Shown: positions 7,398-10,002 of the stretch, one piece after another
How positions within the stretch are numbered: position 1 is the stretch's first letter
How the letters are laid out: each line of letters starts with the position of its first letter
Program-made: the position numbers and the translations under genes
Assembly: GCA_023424865.1 (NCBI GenBank)
Contig: JAFADM010000406.1
Span: 1-10,002 of the forward strand
Direction of reading: 5' to 3'
DNA: 10,002 nt
From: Bacillota bacterium
GTDB taxonomy: Bacteria; Bacillota_A; Clostridia; DSM-8532
Notes under the pieces: model-generated
Database searches by the model: none
Seen by the model: the letters and a program-made list of their open reading frames with translations, nothing else
What the model was told of the DNA's origin: nothing

Positions 7398-9044
7398 TTA
7401 ATGAAAAACCGAATTCCCCAGAAATTCCCTCAATATAGAATTTTGAGGAACAAGCTCCGAAGAGGCAGTTACAAAATAGCCTAAGAACTCAATAAGACGT
7501 CTTGCCTCAGAATACTGGGGCAATTCCCGGTCAATAGCCTGAAGCAGGGGCAAAGCCAGAGGCTTTAGCATAACCAGCTCGTAGATCAGGGAGGAATTAA
7601 ACATAACGTCCGCCTCCTCCTGATAGGGAAAGATATTCCGCTCCTCGCCTCTTCTCACCGAGGGCCAGAGCTCCAGAGTGCGTGGTGCAGTGATTCCACG
7701 GGTGCGGTTATCTCTCACCATACGTCGAAGAAGCCTTAAATCCGTTGTTGGAATACGGTTGTGACGATCAATACGCATGGAGGTGATGGCGCTGATATAA
7801 ATTTTAAATTTACTTTCCTCCGGAACTTCCCAGGTCATATTGGGATTAAGGGCATGAATTCCCTCTACAACGAGCACATCGTCTTCATGCAGACGCATTT
7901 TACGGCCGGTATATTCCCTCATGCCGGTCTGAAAGTTGTAGGAAGGCACCTCCACCTCTTCACCCCGAATGAGCCGGTTCAGGTTGTGATTCAGAAGGCC
8001 CAGGTCCACCGTATGGAGAGCCTCATAATCGGGCTTTCCTTCCTCGTCCAGGGGGGTACGGGTTTTATCCACAAAATAATCGTCCACAGAGATGTTAACC
8101 GGAATCAGCCCGTTAACCCGAAGCTGTATGGAAAGCCTCTGAGCAAAGGTGGTCTTCCCCGATGAGGAAGGTCCGGCAATTAAAATCACCTTCTTTGATG
8201 GATCCTGCTTTATCTTATCCGCAAAGCTGGCAATCTTCTTTTCATGGAGAGCTTCTGAGATAAGAATAAACTCTTTAAGCCTGTTTTCCTCAACGATGGT
8301 GTTAAGCTTACCCACATCATCCACGCCCAGAATGCGTATCCAGTTACTGTATTCATTAAACACCGTGAAAAGCTTCTGAGGGATGGAAAGATCGGAAAGC
8401 TTCTCCGGATGCTCTCTTTTGGGAGTCATAAGCACCAGGCCGTCATGCTCTGCCTCCAGGCCGAAAAGCTTCAGATACCCTGTAGACGGAACCATATAGC
8501 CGTAAAAGTAATCCTCCATATCGTCAAGAACGTAAAGAGTTACATATTCCTTCTCCCTGTAGGCAATAGCCCGGTATCTGTCTTCCCGCCCGCTTTTTAA
8601 AAAAATCTCTCTGGCCTCGTTGATGGATACAATGGATTTTTGAAAGGGCAGGTTAAGCGCAGCAAGCTCCTCCATTCTTTTTTTTATCTTGAGGGCTTCT
8701 TCCGAGGTCACCTTATGGTTTAAAAGCTCAAAGAAAATACCCTTTCTGACAGAGTGACGTATTTGGATATCCTCTCCTGGAAAAAGATCGTGAACAGCCT
8801 TTATAAGTAAAAATTTAAGACTCCTCTGATATATTCGAATGCCGTCATCACTTTTCAAGTCAACAAAGGCAATGCGGCAGGGTTCTGATATTTCATAGGT
8901 TAATTCCTTAACTTCATTATCTACCCTGGCAGCCACAACAAGCGTCTTGTTTGTCCCGGCAAGGCTTAAAAGGGATTCAAGGCTTGTTCCGGGAGTGACA
9001 GCTAATTCTTTTCCTTCGACATTAACAATAATTTTAGTTTCCAT
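7398..9044 (-). CDS. TGS / ThrRS-SAD-like / uridine kinase (P-loop) fusion, putative nucleoside kinase
   Basis: This 548-residue three-part cytoplasmic protein is probably a nucleoside kinase of the uridine kinase/phosphoribulokinase superfamily. Residues 1-62 resemble a TGS domain. Residues about 65-240 resemble the second additional domain of threonyl-tRNA synthetase (AVHDLFPGEDIQI at 83-95, RKGIFFE at 100-106, then a KRMEELAALNLPF helix), but the editing HxxxH is absent. The kinase domain starts at about 285: Walker A GPSSSGKTT at 291-299, SVDDYF at 319-324 (putative substrate-binding Asp D321/D322), Walker B-like VLVVEGIHAL at 390-399, and a lid-type RLLRRMVRDNRTRG at 437-450. This architecture is known in Clostridia and some thermophiles and is usually annotated as nucleoside or uridine kinase. 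ATG at 9044 follows AAAGGAGAG. It is the first gene of the probable operon with the methyltransferase and fucU. The true phosphate acceptor is not established here. Confidence 0.92.
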   Translation of the reverse strand: METKIIVNVEGKELAVTPGTSLESLLSLAGTNKTLVVAARVDNEVKELTYEISEPCRIAFVDLKSDDGIRIYQRSLKFLLIKAVHDLFPGEDIQIRHSVRKGIFFELLNHKVTSEEALKIKKRMEELAALNLPFQKSIVSINEAREIFLKSGREDRYRAIAYREKEYVTLYVLDDMEDYFYGYMVPSTGYLKLFGLEAEHDGLVLMTPKREHPEKLSDLSIPQKLFTVFNEYSNWIRILGVDDVGKLNTIVEENRLKEFILISEALHEKKIASFADKIKQDPSKKVILIAGPSSSGKTTFAQRLSIQLRVNGLIPVNISVDDYFVDKTRTPLDEEGKPDYEALHTVDLGLLNHNLNRLIRGEEVEVPSYNFQTGMREYTGRKMRLHEDDVLVVEGIHALNPNMTWEVPEESKFKIYISAITSMRIDRHNRIPTTDLRLLRRMVRDNRTRGITAPRTLELWPSVRRGEERNIFPYQEEADVMFNSSLIYELVMLKPLALPLLQAIDRELPQYSEARRLIEFLGYFVTASSELVPQNSILREFLGNSVFH

Positions 9045-9140
9045 TCTCTATCTCTCCTTTAAAAGCACTATACTGTCCGCAGGTTGAACGAGGCAGCAGG
9101 ATTCAATGATTCCTTCATTTTCCATGCGTCCTCATCAATC

Positions 9141-9169
9141 ATTATATAGGATGTCACACATAGTGGCAA
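9141..9169 (-). promoter_or_regulatory. Sigma-A promoter for the kinase-methyltransferase-fucU unit
   Basis: On the minus strand TTGCCA (complement of 9164-9169) and a perfect TATAAT (complement of 9141-9146) are separated by 17 bp. This is a strong vegetative-type promoter. It implies a 5' untranslated region of about 90 bases before the ATG at 9044. Confidence 0.75.
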
Positions 9170-9184
9170 ACTATATCAAATTTA

Positions 9185-9196
9185 CCCGCGAGCGGG
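9185..9196. promoter_or_regulatory. GC-rich palindrome between divergent promoters
   Basis: CCCGCGAGCGGG is a 5-bp inverted repeat around GA. It sits between the -35 of the minus-strand vegetative promoter and the -35 of the putative plus-strand sporulation promoter. It could be an operator or chance; no known regulator site is recognised. Confidence 0.25.
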
Positions 9197-9214
9197 CATT
9201 TTCATGCCTAATCC

Positions 9215-9243
9215 TCACACTTTTCAACGCTTGTACATACACT
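9215..9243 (+). promoter_or_regulatory. Putative sigma-E (mother-cell sporulation) promoter for cotJ
   Basis: CATACACT at 9236-9243 matches the sigma-E -10 consensus CATACAnT fully. TCACACT at 9215-9221, 14 bp upstream, matches five of seven positions of the TCATATT-type -35. Transcription would start about 20 bases before the ribosome binding site. The cotJ operon of Bacillus subtilis is known to be sigma-E dependent, so site and downstream gene agree. Confidence 0.6.
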
Positions 9244-9260
9244 ATAGCAGAAACAAGCAT

Positions 9261-9265
9261 GGAGG
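9261..9265 (+). promoter_or_regulatory. Ribosome binding site fixing the cotJA start
   Basis: GGAGG at 9261-9265 lies seven bases before the ATG at 9273. It sits inside the extra coding sequence that an in-frame ATG at 9204 would add. That upstream ATG would also precede the predicted transcription start, so 9273 is preferred. Confidence 0.85.
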
Positions 9266-9272
9266 TACCCTT

Positions 9273-9962
9273 ATGCTGGATAATTTCAAACAGGATATGA
9301 TGAAGATGGATAATATGAATCCAAACAGCCAGAAACCCTCTTCAAACAAGCAGGAGAATCCCTATATGAATTGGGGCAAGCCTGAAACTGTCATGCCTGA
9401 AAACGCTAATCTCAATTGGGTTAAGCCGGAAGGCAAAAAGCCGGAAAATGCCAATGTGAGTCAAAATTTACTCCAAAACGTGAATCAGATTTTTAATCAG
9501 GCTAAGCCTCAGGTCGTTTCTCCTCAGACAAACAAACCGGAGAATGTTATGCCACAGGCCACCAAACCCAATATTGTGTTGCCGGAGTCCACAAAGCCTA
9601 ACGCTAATATTGTTTCACCGGAGTCCACCAAACCCAACATGAATATTGTTTCTCCCCAATCCACCAAGCCCAATATGAACATTGTTTCTCCGGAAGCCAC
9701 AAAGCCCAACATGAACATTGTTTCTCCGGAAGCCACAAAGCCCAATGAAAATGTCCGCGGCGATAATGCCAGGGTTGAAGGACTTAAAATTACAACCATC
9801 TATTCAGGAAACAATTGTACGGGTGATCCCATCCTCATTCCCGTTATGCCTGTTAAGCCACAGCTTGCCACAGCTTATGTACCCTATCAAACCTACCAAA
9901 GAATTTTCTCCCCGCAGGAAGCGCTTAAGCAGGGGACTGCATTTCCGGATCTCGTGAAATAA
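9273..9962 (+). CDS. cotJA: CotJA-like spore coat protein with long repeat-bearing N-terminal extension
   Basis: This 229-residue protein's last 32 residues (198-229: LATAYVPYQTYQRIFSPQEA, then LKQGTAFPDLVK) match the CotJA pattern of a VPYQ segment, S-P-[EQ]-EAL-x-x-GT and FP-[ED]-L. CotJA is a small spore coat or inner-coat associated protein, usually about 70-90 residues and encoded with CotJB and CotJC. Here the conserved segment follows about 165 residues of Asn/Pro/Lys/Gln-rich low-complexity sequence without cysteines or membrane segments, including tandem TKPNMNIVSPEA-type repeats at about 97-164. Residues 165-197 hold a linker with one cysteine (NNCTGDP). A sigma-E-like promoter and a strong ribosome binding site precede it, and the next gene begins 21 bp after its stop. 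The family call rests on the short C-terminal motif and the gene order; the role of the extension is unknown. Confidence 0.8.
   Translation: MLDNFKQDMMKMDNMNPNSQKPSSNKQENPYMNWGKPETVMPENANLNWVKPEGKKPENANVSQNLLQNVNQIFNQAKPQVVSPQTNKPENVMPQATKPNIVLPESTKPNANIVSPESTKPNMNIVSPQSTKPNMNIVSPEATKPNMNIVSPEATKPNENVRGDNARVEGLKITTIYSGNNCTGDPILIPVMPVKPQLATAYVPYQTYQRIFSPQEALKQGTAFPDLVK
9561..9764 (+). repeat. In-frame tandem repeat (36-bp / 12-residue unit) inside cotJA
   Basis: Units begin at 9561 (30 bp), 9591, 9627, 9663, 9699 (each 36 bp) and 9735 (partial, diverging after 'ACAAAGCCCAATGA'). They encode TKPNIVLPES, TKPNANIVSPES, TKPNMNIVSPQS, TKPNMNIVSPEA, TKPNMNIVSPEA and TKPNENVRGD. The last full copies are nearly identical at DNA level, suggesting recent duplication or homogenisation; a weaker related unit (NKPENVMPQA) precedes them. 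Confidence 0.92.
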
Positions 9963-9969
9963 GTATGAT

Positions 9970-9974
9970 GGAGG
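9970..9974 (+). promoter_or_regulatory. Ribosome binding site of the gene at the right edge
   Basis: GGAGG at 9970-9974, extended as GGAGGTGG, lies nine bases before the ATG at 9984. It supports a real gene start there. Confidence 0.75.
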
Positions 9975-9983
9975 TGGTTTGGA

Positions 9984-10002
9984 ATGGATGAACAAACCGC
10001 GT
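9984..10002 (+). CDS. Start of next gene, probably cotJB (only six codons visible)
   Basis: ATG at 9984 opens a frame reading MDEQTA before the window ends. It has a good ribosome binding site and is 21 bp after the cotJA stop. In known cotJ operons cotJB follows cotJA, and CotJB proteins are short with a charged N-terminus, so this is the natural expectation. The visible residues are too few to prove it. Confidence 0.55.

Noticed and set aside
7761..8165. A 134-residue plus-strand open frame inside the kinase gene
   Set aside because: It is a shadow of the kinase coding frame, without homologous motifs.
9068..9073. Second minus-strand -10-like TATAGT close to the kinase start
   Set aside because: No -35 at acceptable spacing, while the promoter at 9141-9169 is much better.
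9524..9799. A 91-residue minus-strand open frame with a repeated FVASGET pattern
   Set aside because: It is the antisense of the cotJA tandem repeat. Its periodicity is inherited from the coding repeat, and it has no independent support as a gene.

Overview
The window looks like a chromosomal segment from an endospore-forming Firmicute, most likely a member of the Clostridia. The evidence is moderate GC, strong AGGAGG-type ribosome binding sites, a class A penicillin-binding protein with a clostridial-style C-terminal tail, and the start of a cotJ spore-coat operon at the right edge. No genus can be assigned from the sequence alone. I see no rRNA, tRNA, CRISPR array, insertion sequence or phage gene. 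The content is housekeeping plus sporulation.

Left part (1-2022, mostly minus strand): an EamA/DMT-type membrane transporter (769-1752) is followed, 43 bp downstream on the same strand, by a short-chain dehydrogenase/reductase that runs off the left edge (725 down to 1). A good sigma-A type promoter (TTGCAG, 17 bp, TAAAAT) lies upstream of the transporter. The roughly 270-bp space to the next gene is divergent and also holds an extended -10 promoter for the plus-strand gene.

Centre (2023-4696, plus strand): a bifunctional class A penicillin-binding protein of 863 residues (glycosyltransferase GT51 plus transpeptidase), with a cysteine-containing C-terminal region and a Thr-Pro repeat tail. 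A clear intrinsic terminator ends it.

Right-centre (4803-9200, minus strand): in transcription order from right to left come a TGS/ThrRS-SAD/uridine-kinase-like fusion protein (9044-7398), a THUMP-type 23S rRNA methyltransferase of the RlmL/YpsC group with a TTG start (7309-6131), and an L-fucose mutarotase FucU (6053-5622). They probably form one transcription unit, starting from a sigma-A promoter near 9141-9169 and ending at a hairpin at 5561-5583. Beyond the hairpin is a separate 237-residue protein that appears to join a HicB-like N-terminal domain to a DinB-like metal-binding helical domain (5516-4803).

Right edge (9200-10002, plus strand): divergent from the kinase operon is a cotJA-type spore coat gene behind a sequence matching the mother-cell sigma-E consensus, then the first codons of the next gene, probably cotJB. 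This CotJA is unusual: the short conserved CotJA segment sits at the end of a long Asn/Pro/Lys-rich extension built from a 12-residue tandem repeat. That extension, the HicB-DinB-like fusion and the kinase fusion are the most interesting items. I found no convincing wholly new multi-gene system.
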